64,000 nt of DNA from Welwitschia mirabilis (lineage: Eukaryota; Gnetophyta; Gnetopsida; Welwitschiales). Shown in pieces: positions 31,311-45,727 of the stretch. How positions within the stretch are numbered: the first letter of the stretch is position 1; each line of letters starts with the position of its first letter. Where the stretch lies: the NCBI GenBank assembly GCA_051453625.1, contig JBOZIK010000001.1, positions 186,604,790 through 186,668,789 on the forward strand, given 5' to 3'. A program made the position numbers and the translations under genes. The notes beneath the pieces are model-generated. The model worked only from the letters and a program-made list of their open reading frames with translations, was not told where the DNA came from and did not search any database.

Positions 31311-33534
31311 AAATAGTAATAAGAGATAAGGTAGACTTAGTTTGTTGATGGATTTTATTTCTATGACATGTATTGATACTAGGCTTCCATATAAAAGGGA
31401 GGAGAGGGCAAAAGAGGAACTAGTATAGGCATTTTCTTAAACTTATTTATTGATTTCATGTAATTAAAATATTTAGTGGCTATAGAAAAGATGGAGGGCA
31501 AGGTGCCCTCAAGGCAAATAGTAGTAAATAGCCTTAAGAGAAGGTATATCTAAGTGAAAAGACACTTATTCATAGAAAATGTAGGTTAAGTAGGCTTAGA
31601 ATTTATAGTGAGTGTAGCCATGATAGTGGGGAAAACACTCACAAGGAAAGATGTTCCATGTAACGTGATGAAGAGAGTATATAAAGGTAAATAACTTAGA
31701 GTTGTGATGACTTAACAGGTAGTTAATAACTCTTTTATCTTGCCATCTATTCAAATTATGAGTTTCCTCAATGAGTTCGTTGATGATGCATTAATCTTGT
31801 TTCCCTTTAGGTATAGTTACTTATTCTTTATCATTATGTTTTCACAAATGTATTCTTGAAATTATTCTTATTAGAGCTTTCAATGGGCACATCTTATACT
31901 ATAAAAGGCAAGGTCTTATCACATATATCTAAAGGCCAACTTATCTATTGATATATATTCAAAGGTTACATAATGTAATTTAAAAAAATGAAGTTAACTA
32001 TATTAAAAATATTAGACCAGAAGATGGCATAAGTTGCTTACAATTTATAATGAGAAATAAAGAAGCTAGGAAGAATAAAAACATTAGTTACAAGTAATAA
32101 GTAATGGAAATTGCTTTTTTATTAGAAAGAAAAATGTTTTCTTCTCCACAACTATCTAATATTCTTACCAAAACAACCATAACCAATAAGATAATAATGT
32201 TTTTTATGCCCATAATTATTGTTCCTTGGAATCCTTCCTAGAGCAACATATATAGGTATATGATCCTAATACTCCTAAGTAAGAACATTTAGTTATTTAT
32301 TATTTTGAACATAATAACTTAAAGCAATTAACTAACTTGGCTAAGGAATCCCCTAAGGTTTTGAGTGAGACTAAACGTACGATAAAGCTAACTAAAGATC
32401 ATTTACAATTGGATAAGTTTAAAAAAAGAACATTTAATCTATGGTTAACAATAGAATAATTTCTATAAAAAAAATAAGAAATTGAAAACTTACATCACAA
32501 CCTTCATATCATGCCTAATGAAATGATATTTTAAATTAATAAAATTATGACACTTCTATATTTTTCTCTTGACTTATGCATTACTTTCTTAGTTTGTTTA
32601 TGTAATATAATTACCTATAAATTTAAGGGGAATGAATCCTTCCAAATTACTTAGAACATTTCACAAGTATAATTCTATTATTTTCTTTATCATTTTTACC
32701 TTAATGGTTATTCTTCTAATTGCACTAGATTTAAAACTAAATTCATGAAATCTAAATTAAAGAAAAATATTATAATAGTAAAGTAATGTGCTAGAACAAT
32801 AAGAAGAGTCTAAGAATTGCATAAGCATGAGATTTGAAACAAAGTTCTTATAGAAATTGATGGAAACATTAATTATGGAATCTAAGATTAGCATAAACAA
32901 AAGGAGAGTGTTAAAGAATATAGTCAAATATAAATGATATATTCCTTATCCTTAATCATAATTATAAGTTGTTAATAAAAACGTATTATCTAAAGAAGCT
33001 ATTATTAGATAATATCTCCCAAGAGAACTAAAAACAATAAAAAGGTATTTAAATTTGTTGAGACACTTAGTCTCTTCTCTTTCTTAATCTAATTTCATTA
33101 GATGTAATAAAATGATGAAGATGGATAAGGATAAGGAACAAGAATATAGATTATTATTTCTTTTTAAGTATTCAAAATTTCATAAATGTTTTAAAGAAGT
33201 TTACCAGCAAGATTATGTGAAAAGATATTCTTGAAACTAAAGAAAGAAAAGAAATAAAAAAATAACATTTTTAAATATCTTTATAACAATGCAAATATTT
33301 TTTAATGATTATTATAATAATCAAGTGAAATTAAATGCCTAATTAACTAAAGTAATTTTACATTCTTATACATATGAGATAAAGCATGAGCCTTCTAAAA
33401 TTAACATATTATAAATTCTAAAATCCCCCCTTAATGATTGAAGGATCAATGTAGCTATAATAAAAATACAAAAAGAAAATATCTTGTAAGAAACCAAAGT
33501 ACATAAAGGAAAATCCTATCCAAATTTAATGCTA
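31311..33534 (-). repeat. 5' flank of DUF506 copy A
   Basis: Homologous to the 5' flank of copy D (54,110-56,330) and, from about 31,865, to a second local copy at 33,820-35,480. Anchors: 31,780 (ttgatgatgcattaa) with 54,390; 32,160-32,400 with 54,860-55,330; 32,770-33,240 with 55,910-56,350. A TATA-like element (ccTATATATg on the - strand, about 32,248-32,256) corresponds to the one at 54,951-54,957. Ends at a 100-N gap (33,535-33,634). Confidence 0.7.
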
Positions 33535-33634
33535 NNNNNNNNNNNNNNNNNNNNNNNNNNNNNNNNNNNNNNNNNNNNNNNNNNNNNNNNNNNNNNNNNN
33601 NNNNNNNNNNNNNNNNNNNNNNNNNNNNNNNNNN

Positions 33635-33829
33635 ATCCCACACTACTAATGAAAATTATCTTGCATTAATGGCTAAGAATCCTATACTAGATAAAAAGTG
33701 CTAAACCAATATATTTATAAATAGGTTAGGATTTTAAGTTGAAACACTAATGTACTTTTAGCTTTTGAACATGAAATAGTATGTTTGACTTTGATAGTAA
33801 TTAAAGAAATCCAAAAGCAATGTTAGACC
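33635..33829 (-). repeat. Copia-associated repeat, LTR-like, left copy
   Basis: Matches 38,525-38,622 and 40,705-40,875 (the ...ctaaacccattgatctataaat...aggattttaagtt... segment). The three copies bracket decayed Ty1/copia sequence, suggesting LTR or LTR-adjacent DNA. Exact ends could not be placed. Confidence 0.45.
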
Positions 33830-35480
33830 TTTTAATAGGCACATCTTATATTATAAAAGATAATTTTTATCACATATATTTAAATGTTATATTATCTAAA
33901 TAATAATTTTTTATACATATTTAATTTCACATAATGTAATTAGGAAAGAAATATAAAGTTAACTATCTTAAAAACACTATACTAGAAGATGGTAGAAACT
34001 ACTTTTCTAATGAGAAATAAAGTGGATAGGAAAAATAAAAACATTATTTACAATAAGTAATGGATATTCCTTTTTTATTAGAAAGAAAACTGTTTTCTTA
34101 TTCAAAACTATCTAATGTTCTTACTAGAAAACCCATAACCACATAATTTAATGATGTTTTTAATGCCCACAACTATTGTTCCTTGAAATCCTTCCCAGAG
34201 TAACATATATAGCATAGGGTCCTAATATTCCGAGGTAAGATCATTTATTTGTTCACTTTTTTTAACATGATAACTCGAAACAATTAACTAACTTAGCTAG
34301 GAAATCCCCTAAGATTTTGAATCAAAATAAGAGGATGATAAAGTTACATTAAAGCTCATTTACGATTGACTAAGTTTTAAAAAGAGCATTTAATGGGTGA
34401 TTAATAATAGAATAAATTTAATTAAAAAACAAAATAACCAATTAAAGACTTACATCATAACCCTCATATCATGCATGATGAAATGATATTTTAAATTAAT
34501 AAAATTATGCCACTTTTATATTTTTCTCTTGAGTTATGCATTATGTTTTTAGTTTATTAGTATAATATAACTACCTATAAATTTAAGGGGAATGAAGCAT
34601 TTCAAATTACTTAGAAAATATCACAAGTATAATTGTATTATTTTATTTATCATTTTTACCTTGATGATGCTTCTTCTAATTACACTAGATTTCAAACTAA
34701 ATTCATGAAATCCAAACTAATGAAAAATAATATAATAGTAAAGGAAAATGCTAGAATAATAACAAGAGTTTAGGGATTGCATAAGTTTGAGATTTAAAAT
34801 AGAGTTCTTATATAAATTAATGGAAATATTAATTATGGAATCTAAGATTATCATAAATAAAAGGAGAGTATTAAAGACTATAGTAAAATTCAAATGAAAT
34901 ATTCCCTATCCTTTATCATAATCAAAAGTTATTTATAAACTTATGTTATCTAGAGAAGCTATTATTAGATAATATATCCTAAGAGAACTAAGAATAATAT
35001 AAAGTATTTGAATTTTTTAAGAAGATTAGTCGCTTCTATTTTTGAATGTGATTTTCTTAGATGTAACAAAACGATGAAGATGGATAAGGATAAGGAACAA
35101 GAATATAGATTTTTACTTCTTTTTAAGTATTCAAAGTTTCATAAGTGTTCTGAAGAAATTTAAAAGTAAGATTATGTTATAAAATATACTAGAAACTAGA
35201 GAAAGAAAAGAAGAAGAGAAGAAAAGATATTTTGAAATATCTTTATAACAATGCAAATATTTTTTAATGATTATTATAATAAGTAAGTAAAATTACATCC
35301 TTATATAGAGATGATAAAGTTTGAATCTTCTAAATTAACATATTTTAAATTCTAAAATTTTCCCTTTAATTATTGAAGGATCAATGTAGCTACAATGAAA
35401 ATACAAAAAGAAAAATATTTTGTAAGAAACCAAAGTACATAGAGGAAAATAATATGCAAATTTAATGCTAAAGCAACGAT
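33830..35480 (-). repeat. Second local copy of the DUF506 5' flank
   Basis: Collinear with 31,870-33,530 at about 85-88 % identity (for example gcacatcttatattataaaag at 33,840, ctataaatttaaggggaatga at 34,570, and aatgcaaatattttttaatg at 35,255). No coding sequence. Either a tandem duplication split by the copia material or a separate allele placed in series. Confidence 0.75.
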
Positions 35481-38400
35481 AATACATACCATTACTATAC
35501 AACTAGCTTACAGATATTTTAAGTAGTACATCCTTCTTTAAATCTCCTCTATTGTCCTACATAAGAATACTTATAATGCATAACTAAAGTGATGAAGATA
35601 TCTAATGTGGCTTAGGAAGTCTTCACTGACTAGATAGTCAAGATTAAAGAAAACAGAGGTGCTACTATAGAGTTTTCATATATAATTTGGTCATCACCTA
35701 TACTAGTAAATGGGTTTTAACAAGTTATAATTTTTCAAGACAAGTGCAATCAAATCCTTCTTAAAACAAAAATATGATTCTCATAATAAAGAACTAGAAA
35801 AGGACTTATTAACACATCGTTTCATTAACGAAAGGCCTTTAAAGCAAACATTAGCATTCATACTTCAACTTCAAACCTATTCAAGGATTTTTGTTTGGTT
35901 ATGAGCCTATATGATCTCTAAAATACATATTATTAATCTACTAAATGGATGTATCAAGATGTTTTCTAATTACTTTGTAGTTGGATAATGTAAGAAACTA
36001 ATGATTTTTTGTTAAATAAGTTCTCAACTTTAGTGATACTGCATGCAAATGTGCATTATACATTAATGAGATACTAGATCCTTATTAATGTGAATTATAG
36101 CTTGGTTATTCACTTGAATCTTTATTGACCCTTTTTGCATCATGTTTATAAGTGCTAATAGTTTATGTATCCAAATAGTTTCCTTATAGAGTTTTTATGC
36201 TATTACTACTCTACTTCTATTAAAGAATCTACAACTAACTTTTACAAGTTGAATTTTCGTAAGACACATGAATTACCTAAAAAATTGATGTATCTTATTA
36301 TTAATAATCAATTATCTATCTCCTGTAAAGTGTGAATTTGATTATGCATACAATCTTAATTCTTAATTCATTAAGTACATCAAATCATAATTTGATGTAT
36401 CCTTTAAAAATTATAGTATTTTAATAGCTATATTCTAGTGATGCTAATGTAATTTCTACTTAATCTAAATGTATAGTGATTGTAAACACTACATCTAGTT
36501 TTGTTTTAGTTGCATAAGTAATACATCTAGCTAACCTATTATATATTATAACATCAAAAATTATTGAATTATCATCTTATTACAATTTAGTTTCTACTTC
36601 CATTAGTGTAAAATTTTCCTTATAGTTTTTCATCTAAATTTTTCTAGAAGATATCTAATGTATTTTTGTTAAGAAAGAACAATCTTATCATCTTCATGTT
36701 AAACTTGAATACCTAAATAATATTTTATTTTTTAAAATTACTAAATTTTAAGTGTTTATTTAGATCCTTCTTTATCATTTTGATTAAATATACATAGTAT
36801 CTTAAAATTAAGTTTTCATTGATAAATACAATTAAAAAAAATCTACCTCCTTGCTTATTGATAAAAATAATGACAATAAGAAATTTGTAATTACATATTT
36901 CAAAATGAATTTATTTTTCTTTAGTAGATAATTTTTATACATTTCTCCCCAAACTTTTAAAATATTCATTTTATATACCTAGTCATTATGTTGTTAATGT
37001 TGTAATACCTTTATTTGATTATTTAAATTTGTTAATCCATCCTTTATTTTGGAATGATAATAAATAAAGATATAATTATGAATCTTTGAGAGGAGTAAAA
37101 CTTTATAACCATTTTTTGTCATGAGGTTATCTAATAAAAAATTCTTTAATTACATGCACATCAGGTTCTATATTTTTCTTCAGAAAACATTGTGTAAAAC
37201 ATGTAAAACCAAAAATTTTAAAATGCTTAAAAAGTACATTTTTAAAATAAGTAGAACTAAAATGACTAATACCATGTTAGATGTCATATCATTATTGATA
37301 AGGAGAGGGTCTAGGATTACTTGGACATATGATACTATTTAAATATTTCATGGATATATGAACTACTTTACTATGGTAATCTACTGAGATAATTTTGTAT
37401 CATAATTATAGTTTTAGATTTTTCATCAATATGTGATTCATGCATTCTACTATAACATTTTTGTAAGATGTACTTTAACTTTTAACTAATGACAAATTCC
37501 ATTTTCTTATAAAAACTATTTAAATTCATTTGAACTGAAATCACTATCATTACAAAAAAATGAAGAATATCAACTTTGAATTTATACTCTACTTTAGAGG
37601 AATTTTCTATAATATAAGTTTTTTCATCTCAAAGGATTTGATTAAATTTTAAGAACACGAATTAAATGAGACATGTACTAGCATATTTTATCTTTAAGAA
37701 TATGTCCAAAACATGCATTCCATAATGACTCTTTAATTAGTTTGACTAAACTAGTCAAGGTAGTTCTTTAATTAAGAGATACATCATCATGATCATTAGT
37801 ATCCATAATATGAGATATATCTTATTATACTACAAATCTAATTAAGCTATCTTAAAGTATTTCTCACATAACAAGTAGGTTTTTAGGATGATAAATGACT
37901 TGAAACAACTTATCATTAGCAATCAAATAAATATCATAACCATGAGTTAGGAAACTTAAAGAGTGATAACAAGTTATATTTTAGGATGTGAATATGAAAA
38001 ATACTAATAAGAATAAAATCATTCTCAATCCACGTTTCAAGTCTTACAAAATTTATAAGCTTTGTATAAGGATACTCTAGCTTAATTCTTTAAATATTTT
38101 CAAAATTAGAGCTATTATAAGACTTGTGAATCCTATGTTCCAATTATTAGTATTACCTAGTACTATGTCAACATTTTTTTAAAATTCGTTAACATAATTT
38201 TAATTAAATAAAAACTTAAATAGGGTTGAAGAGCATGAAAAATAGCAAATGATATGTTTAAAACACACTAAAACCTAAGATCATATAAGAATCTTATAAT
38301 TATAATAGTGTTAAACATTATAAAAAATTTGGATATTCTAATAAAGATGGCTAACTTTAATTGGTTTCTAGTTACAATTTCATAAAAATCCATTAGATAA

Positions 38401-38622
38401 ATTGAGCTTTATGTTATAGATCTTAATGCAAGCTTTATGTAATGGGGTTATAATAACGTTTCAGTTCCTTATGTAAAAGTCATGGATAAAATAGTAAAAG
38501 TTTGTTTTACCCCTACAAATGTTTGCACCCAAATCCTAAACTAGTAATGAAGAGTATTTCACATGCATGGCTTAGAATCCTATAGTAGCTAAAAAGGGCT
38601 AAACCCATTGATCTATAAATAT
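35481..38622 (-). mobile_element. Ty1/copia retrotransposon relic, copy 1
   Basis: Collinear with 38,723-40,790. On the - strand the RT end region is recognisable near 36,590-36,760 (reading close to FLNKNTLDIF followed by the counterpart of LSKEDN) and the RT palm near 36,770-36,900 (IKMIKKDLNK). Integrase-like sequence occurs near 37,350-37,700. All frames are heavily broken. The order on the - strand (integrase before RT) is that of Ty1/copia. The portion 35,481-36,140 shows no clear domain. Ends at a 100-N gap. Confidence 0.6.
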
Positions 38623-38722
38623 NNNNNNNNNNNNNNNNNNNNNNNNNNNNNNNNNNNNNNNNNNNNNNNNNNNNNNNNNNNNNNNNNNNNNNNNNNNNNN
38701 NNNNNNNNNNNNNNNNNNNNNN

Positions 38723-40875
38723 GTGTTATTTTTATAAATGATACTTCGATCTAACCTTATAAATATTGTACATCAAACAGTGTTTAATTATCTTCTCATG
38801 ACAATTTAGTTTCCACTTCCACTAGTGTAGAAGTTTCCTTATAGTTTTTCATCTGAAATTTTTCTAGAAGATATCTAATGTATTTTTGTTGAGAAAGAAA
38901 ATTCTTACCATCTTCATGTTAAAATTCAACACCTAAATAATATTTTATTTTTTAACATTACTAATTGTAAAGGTTTATTTAAATCCTCCTTTATCATTTT
39001 GATTAAATATACATAGTATCTTGAAATTAGTATTTCATTTACAAATACAATAAAAAAGGAAATCTACCTCCTTGATTCTTGATGAAAACAGTGGTAATAA
39101 GATCTTTGTAATTACATATTTCAAAACTAATCTATTTTTCTTTGCTAGAGAATTTGTAACATTAAGCACATTTCTCCCTAAAATTTGAAAATATTCACTT
39201 TATATACCTAGTCATTATGTTGTTGATGTTGTAATACCTTCATTTGATTATTTAAATTTGTCATTCATTCTTTATTTTGGAAAAGACAACATCTCAAGAT
39301 ATAATCATGATTCTTTGAGAGGGATAAAAAATTTATAACATTTTTTATCACAAGGTTATCTAGTAAAAAGTCCTTTAATTGCATGCACGTCAGGTTTTGT
39401 ATTGTCCTTCAAAACAAATTATGTAAACTTGTAGAACAAAAAATTTTAAAATTCTTAAAAACTTCATCTACAAAATAAGTAAAACTCAGTAAGGAGAGGA
39501 TCTAGGGTCACTTGGATGTATGAACTTATTTAAATATTTCATGGATATATGAACTACTTTACTTCAGAAATCTACTAAGAGATTTTTATATCATAATAAT
39601 ACTCTTATATTTTTCATCACTATGTGATTCATGTGTTCTACTATAACACTTTGCTAAGGTATACCTAAAATTTTCAAATATTAATGAATTCCATTCTCTT
39701 ATATAAACTATTCAAATTAATTTGAATTGAAATTACTATCATTACCAAAATGAAGAATACCAACTTTGTATTTAGACTCTACTTTAGTGAACTTTCCTAT
39801 AATACAAGCTTCACATGTTAAAGGCTTTGATTAAAGTTTGAGAAGACCCTTTAAGTGAAACATGTACTTGCATAGTTTATCTCTATGAATATGTCCAAAA
39901 CATGCATTCCATAATTTCTCTTTAATTAGCTTAATTGAAATAGTCAAGGTAGCTCTTGAATTAAGAGAGATGTTATCATGATCATTGATCTCTATAATAT
40001 GAGTTACAGCTTCTTATCTTACAAGTCTAATTAAGCTATCTTAAAGTCTTTCTCACATAATAACTAGATTTTTAGAAGGATAAACTATTTAAAACATCTT
40101 ATCATTAGCAGTCAAATAAACATCATAATCATGAGTTAGAAAAGTTGAGAGTGATAATAAGTTATATTTTAGGATATGAATATAAAGAACATTAAGAAGA
40201 ATAAAATTACTCTTAATTTACTTTTCAAGTCTTACAACATTTACAGGTTAATTCTTTAAAGATTTTCAAACTTAGAGATATTCTAAGATTTGTGGACCCT
40301 ATGTTCTAATTATTTATATCACATAGCACTATGCCAACATTTTTCTTAAAATTGGTTGACAGAATTTTAATTAAATACAAACTTAAATAGGGTTGAAGAG
40401 AATGAAAAATAACAAACTATAGGTTTAAAACACACTAAAACCTAAGATCATATAAAGACATTATAACTCTAATAGTGTTAAACATTATTAAAAATTTGGA
40501 TATGTTAATGAAGACAGCTAAATTTAAGTGGTTTTTGGTTAAAATTTCAAAACATCCATTAGATAAAGTGAGATTTACGTTGTAAATATTAATGCATGAT
40601 TTATACAATTGGGTTATAATAACATTTTGGTTCCATATGTAAATGTTATGGCTAAAATAGTAAAGATTTATTTATACCCCTATAGACTTTTGCACCCAAA
40701 TCCTACACTAGAAATGAAGAGTATCTCACATTCATGGCTAAGAAATAAGCTAAACCCATTGATCTATAAATTTATTAGGATTTTAAGTTAAATCTTTAAT
40801 ACACTTTTAGGTTTTAAACAAAAACTAATAGCTTTTGTTTAATAGTTATTGAAGAAATTGAAAAGCAATGTTATG
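38723..40875 (-). mobile_element. Ty1/copia retrotransposon relic, copy 2
   Basis: On the - strand, from high to low coordinates: an integrase remnant with CEACIIGKFTKVESK-like sequence near 39,750-39,810, then VIVEHMNH near 39,625 and a decayed ...FWSKAV...LNKF... block near 39,530-39,580. RT follows with TTVFIKNQGGRF near 39,060-39,100, a catalytic region degraded to LYLNEILI (normally YVDD) near 39,030, and IKMIKEDLNKP near 38,960-39,000. Then come SQQKYIRYLLEKFQMKN-like (frame-corrected) sequence near 38,850-38,900 and TKLS near 38,805. The reading needs several frame changes and codon repairs, so it is a pseudogene. Collinear with copy 1. Confidence 0.65.
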
Positions 40876-41345
40876 TAGAAGGATCTACTTGAGACTATAA
40901 CAGATAAAGGAAAAAATAGAGAATAATGTTTTAAAATAGCTTCCCAACAAGGAAAATATTTTTTAATTATTATTATGATAAACCATTGGAGATTAAATAC
41001 CTAATTGAATAGAGTCATTTTATATCCTTGTACATTTGGGATGAAACAGGAACCCTTTAAAATTAATATATTCTAATTCTAATGAGTTCAAGAATAAGTG
41101 GTTGGATGAAGAATTCTAAGCTTTCTTTATGATAATAACATTGTTTAACTATGATTTATTTTGGAAGCACACAAATGGCTCTACATGGGAGGAGAATCCA
41201 TTTTCCAAGATTATTTCTACTGTTATTAATTTATTTAAGTATTAGAAATATTTATGTCCTACAATTATCTACACATAAAATATTCATTGAATTTCCTATG
41301 ATAATTATACCATGTAATTATTCATATTCATTGACTTGACATGTC
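40876..41345 (-). repeat. Continuation of DUF506 copy A 5' flank beyond the copia relics
   Basis: 41,090-41,340 matches 56,335-56,530 (the ggttggatgaagaattctaag and tggctctacatggg segments), continuing the flank that stops at 33,534. This indicates that the copia material was inserted into a previously continuous flank. The 62-aa ORF at 41,151-41,339 is not conserved as a frame in the other copy. Confidence 0.6.
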
Positions 41346-42689
41346 ATTATTACTTAATTGCATCTGTTATAAGATTAGTTATTAAAATGTTTGTGTTTAT
41401 TTATGCATAACCAATTTGAAGGATAATCCTTACACCATATGCCTAGTACTTGGGGTAATGCTTAGTCACTTATAAAATTCATTCTTACTCTTTCAATTAA
41501 AGGTTAATAATTGTATTAAGAGGAATAAAGGTTTTGTTAGTAAATCTTAAGAGGAAATTTTTAGCATGCTAAATGAAGTATGTTTACAAGTCTATGACAA
41601 GTTATAATATATCTTTAAAATAATCTACTATTTTACATATTAATTTATCTTATTACATTTAATTATTTAATTTTCCTAGTGAATTATGTCTTGATTTACC
41701 TTTTTGCTAGAATTATTATTTTTTATGGATTCATTTTCTTTTATATTTAATCTTATAGTTAATGTTTCATTCATAAAGAAATTTGTCCTTTCCTATACTT
41801 AAATGTAATGATAAAATACTTTTAAGATATTTCATCCTATAGATGAGCTATTAACTTTCTAACTAATTTACTATGTCTTTGAAGAATTAGCCATTGCTTC
41901 TTATTTGATACAAAATATTACTTTTTTATTAGTGCATACTTCCTAAATACTTTATGCTTGTGGAGGGATATCATAAGATATACATTATTGAAAAGAGTAC
42001 TTTTACCATTTTAAACATTAAGGAGAAATTAAAATCCTAATTATGTGAGCTATAAATTTGTAAGAGACACTATATCTAAATTTTGATAAATAGTAGCATG
42101 CTACTTGAAACTACCAATTCCTTATATTATAATAATATATAAAATAACTATGAAATTTTTTCTTTTTTTAAATTTGTTTAATATTGTGTAGTTTCCACTC
42201 ATATTTTTTAAGAGTTCTATGTTGAATTCCTAAAGAATCTTAACTAGAAAAGATTCTTTATATTTCTAATTAATTAAAACTCCTTGTAAATTTAGTGACT
42301 TTATTCAACATTAATTTGCTTGACATGGTGAAGTATACAGTGATTATTATTTATCATGTGAATACTTCTAGGTCTTTGATTATTATTTTCTCTCCATTAC
42401 TATATGCTCTAATGTTTTAATGATAAGATTTGTATGAAAGGGTAGATAATCATATCAGTTTTTATTTAAAATCCAACATCTTAAAGCCGTGGATAATTGT
42501 AAAGTCAAGTTTATTATGGATATGATAAAAAAGTAATATCTTGAAAATAAAGCTCAGAAGCATATGTATTAGATTTGCATGATTTAAAATATAACCTACA
42601 TTCATGGAATATGTATTTTAGTTAAAGGTTATCAATATTATTATACTAAGAAATAAGTTAGAATGAGTTTATATAAATATATAGATTTA
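41346..42689. other. No recognisable feature
   Basis: Very A+T-rich DNA with no gene-like frame and no domain I recognise on either strand. Confidence 0.4.
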
Positions 42690-43697
42690 CCAACACATTA
42701 AGAAAATCTTAGAAAATATTGAAAGTATACAAGGATTATTACATAATGGATATATAAATAATTTTTTTCAAGCAATATAATAGTATAGAAGAGAAAAATT
42801 AATATACAAAAATTATATGATACATGAACAGATGATAAAAATAAACATATGGAGTATGTAATAATATGATTTCTCTAAGATGCATAAGTACCAGATCCAA
42901 ATGTAAATATTCAATATATTTATAGATCACAAGATTGATATAAGAGCTAAAACTATAAGATTGATGGTTTTAGTATATAACTAGAAACATCTTAATTCAT
43001 ATTTATTAATGATGTTTTAATTGATTGTTATATATTTATTAATGATGTATATCTAATATTAACAAACTCATATGTTAAATGTTAAGTGTCAATGTCAAGA
43101 TTCCTCTTTTAACTTATCACATAAGGATCATGTATTAATGAAATAATGGATATCTTACCTATGGTATTAGTGTCCTTAGGAGGATATTGGCTTAGGCTAT
43201 TCATCCTTATAAGAACAATCCACTCTAAGAGTAATGGGTTCCATATTATATATCATCCTTCATACTTGCACCATAATATGAGGAATCAAATGCTCTCAAA
43301 TAAATATGTCCAATTAAGAAAAAGGATTACCCATGTGTACTGGAGTAACATTAAGGAACTCTATGTATTATATTCAAAAAATAGCTTTCTTCATTTAATT
43401 ATTCATGATTTCCATTAATAAGAATTCTTCCTTCCATACTATATGTACCAATGACATGTGTATACATGTCTAATAATGTATATACATGTAAAACAATCAT
43501 AGGAATACTAAAAATTATTATTTATACATAACTACATTATTACAGTAATAAATACTTAGGTTTATTTTTTCTTTTTTTGATCCTTTTTTGTCCATTTTTT
43601 AGCTATGGTACTTCAACTAGAAAAACTGAAGATTACTTTTTAATTTATCATTTTAAATATGAAAATATACAAAAAAATGATTATTACATATTAGGAA

Positions 43698-44945
43698 CTT
43701 CTCATAAATATTATTAATTTATGATCATTATGAAATTTTATTATTCCATTTGTCTCCCCTATTGTTTACATCCACTAACCTATGATTAGATAAGACTTTG
43801 TCAAATTAAGAGATAGGCTTTTGTAGCACTTAATAGATGGGATTGTGTGATTCTTAATGGATAACTCATATCTAAGATGCTTAACAAATGGGATTTCAAA
43901 AAACTTAATGAATAACACTTAATTTATTTCTTCTTGTAACACTTAAGTGGATAGATTTATGTCATACTGACTTGAGGGTTTTTTAATGTACTAATAATAA
44001 ACCATCAAAATACTCTAAAACCTAAATATAAAATGCATGGAAAAAAGACCAATGTTCAAGAAAAAAATATCAAACATATATAGTTTATTAGATTTTAAGA
44101 GTATAAGATGAGGATAAGACCTCATTATTATTACCTTTTAAGAATTTAGCTTTGAAGTTATTCATCTTCACATATTAGCTTCTTCCAAGGCTATAATTAA
44201 AAATGCAATGAAAATAACGCAAGGATAAAATAATTCTATGTTCTTATTTAAGTATCTGTTTTAAAGATGNNNNNNNNNNNNNNNNNNNNNNNNNNNNNNN
44301 NNNNNNNNNNNNNNNNNNNNNNNNNNNNNNNNNNNNNNNNNNNNNNNNNNNNNNNNNNNNNNNNNNNNNGTTCTCATAAATGTTATCAATTTATGATCAT
44401 TATGCAATTTTATTATTCCATTTGTTTTCCCTATTGTTTACATCCACCAACCTATGATTAGATAAGACTTTATCAAATTAATAGATAGGATTTTGAATCA
44501 GTTAATAAATGGGATTTTGTAATTCTTAATGGATAGCTCATATCTAAGATACTTAATAGATTGGATTTCAAAAAACTTAATGAATATAGTTATTTTTTTT
44601 CTTATAGTGCTTAAATGGATATATTTATGTTATACTTACTTGATGGATTTTTAATACACTAAAAATAAATCAATAAAATAATCAAAAACTAATTATAAAA
44701 TACATGGAAAAAGGACCAATGTTTAAAAAAAATTGTAAAACATAAATAGTTTATTAGGTCTTAAGAGTATAAGATGAGGATAAAACCTCAATATTACTAC
44801 CTTTTAAGAATTCAACTTTAGAGTTATTCATCTTCATATATTAGATTCTTCCAAGGATCTAATTAAAAATCAAATGAAAATAATGCAAGGATAAAATAAC
44901 TCTAGGTTCTTCTTTAAGTATCTATTTTAAAGATAACATTTATTA
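43698..44945 (+). repeat. About 570-bp duplicate flanking a 100-N gap
   Basis: 43,698-44,269 and 44,370-44,945 are collinear at about 88 % identity. A third counterpart lies in copy A at 25,605-26,180. The two copies differ too much for a simple contig overlap, so this is either a true tandem duplication or two diverged paralogues joined by scaffolding. Confidence 0.75.
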
Positions 44946-45644
44946 TTTATTTTGGTTTCATTAGCATTCTTTATTTTTATTATTTTTTAATCATGTAGGG
45001 AATTATCAATAAATTAATAAGTTACTAATTTGTAGTTGTTACCTTTAAGTAAATTCTTTAACTAAAAATGTAAGATATTCAAATTAATTCTTTTTAAATA
45101 ACTATGCATGCTTTACTAGCCAAATTACACTAGACAAGCTCCCAATCCTGAGATAACATGAGAGCTATAAGTGGTTATGTAAGATAAAGAGATTATGAAA
45201 GATTTTAATTTACTAATAATATGATTTGCAATTTTAGTCATGTAAAGCCTTGCTATCTAGACTTAGGAGAAGCATTATGATCTTGTTATTACTCCACAAA
45301 TTTGAACACAAATCTTTGCCTTTGTTGCTAAAAAACGTAAACAAAATAGGTAATAAGTTTTTTTTTTTAATTCATTATTAGTGAACATGATAGGCCAAAA
45401 TTGGATTAGATAAAAAATCTAAAGACTTATTGGTAACTAGGATCTCATGATGTTTATTTTGCCTATAAAAACATTTATAAAAATTTGAAAAAAACTTACT
45501 ACAAAACAAGCTTTTCTAATAAAACAAAAGACCTAGATATCATAGTTCCATAAACAAAGAAAAATATTTCCAAACACAAAAACATCTATATAACCTCATG
45601 AATATTTCCAGGTACACAATTAACTAGAAGTAATTAGAACTAAT

Positions 45645-45716
45645 TACCAAGATCCATAATTGAACTAGTGACATAATGATTTTCATCTTCTTCTCTACCA
45701 ACTAAGCTATCCTAAC
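45645..45716 (-). pseudogene. trnF-GAA: Plastid-derived trnF-GAA pseudogene
   Basis: The - strand aligns end to end with plastid trnF: it begins with a degraded GTCGGGATAGC-type start (gttaggatagc), then TTAGTTGGTAGAG, an anticodon arm reading aagatGAAAATCatt, TAGTTCAAT for the T loop, and an ending cttggta. About a quarter of positions differ and stems are mismatched, so it is not a working tRNA. Its neighbours (a second partial trnF and a trnL 3' exon on the same strand in plastid order) show that it came with a plastid DNA insertion. Confidence 0.8.
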
Positions 45717-45727
45717 TATCACTATGA

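Noticed and set aside
45645-45716. A functional nuclear tRNA-Phe gene
   Set aside because: The sequence follows the plastid trnF pattern and its stems are badly mismatched; neighbours are plastid-derived remnants.
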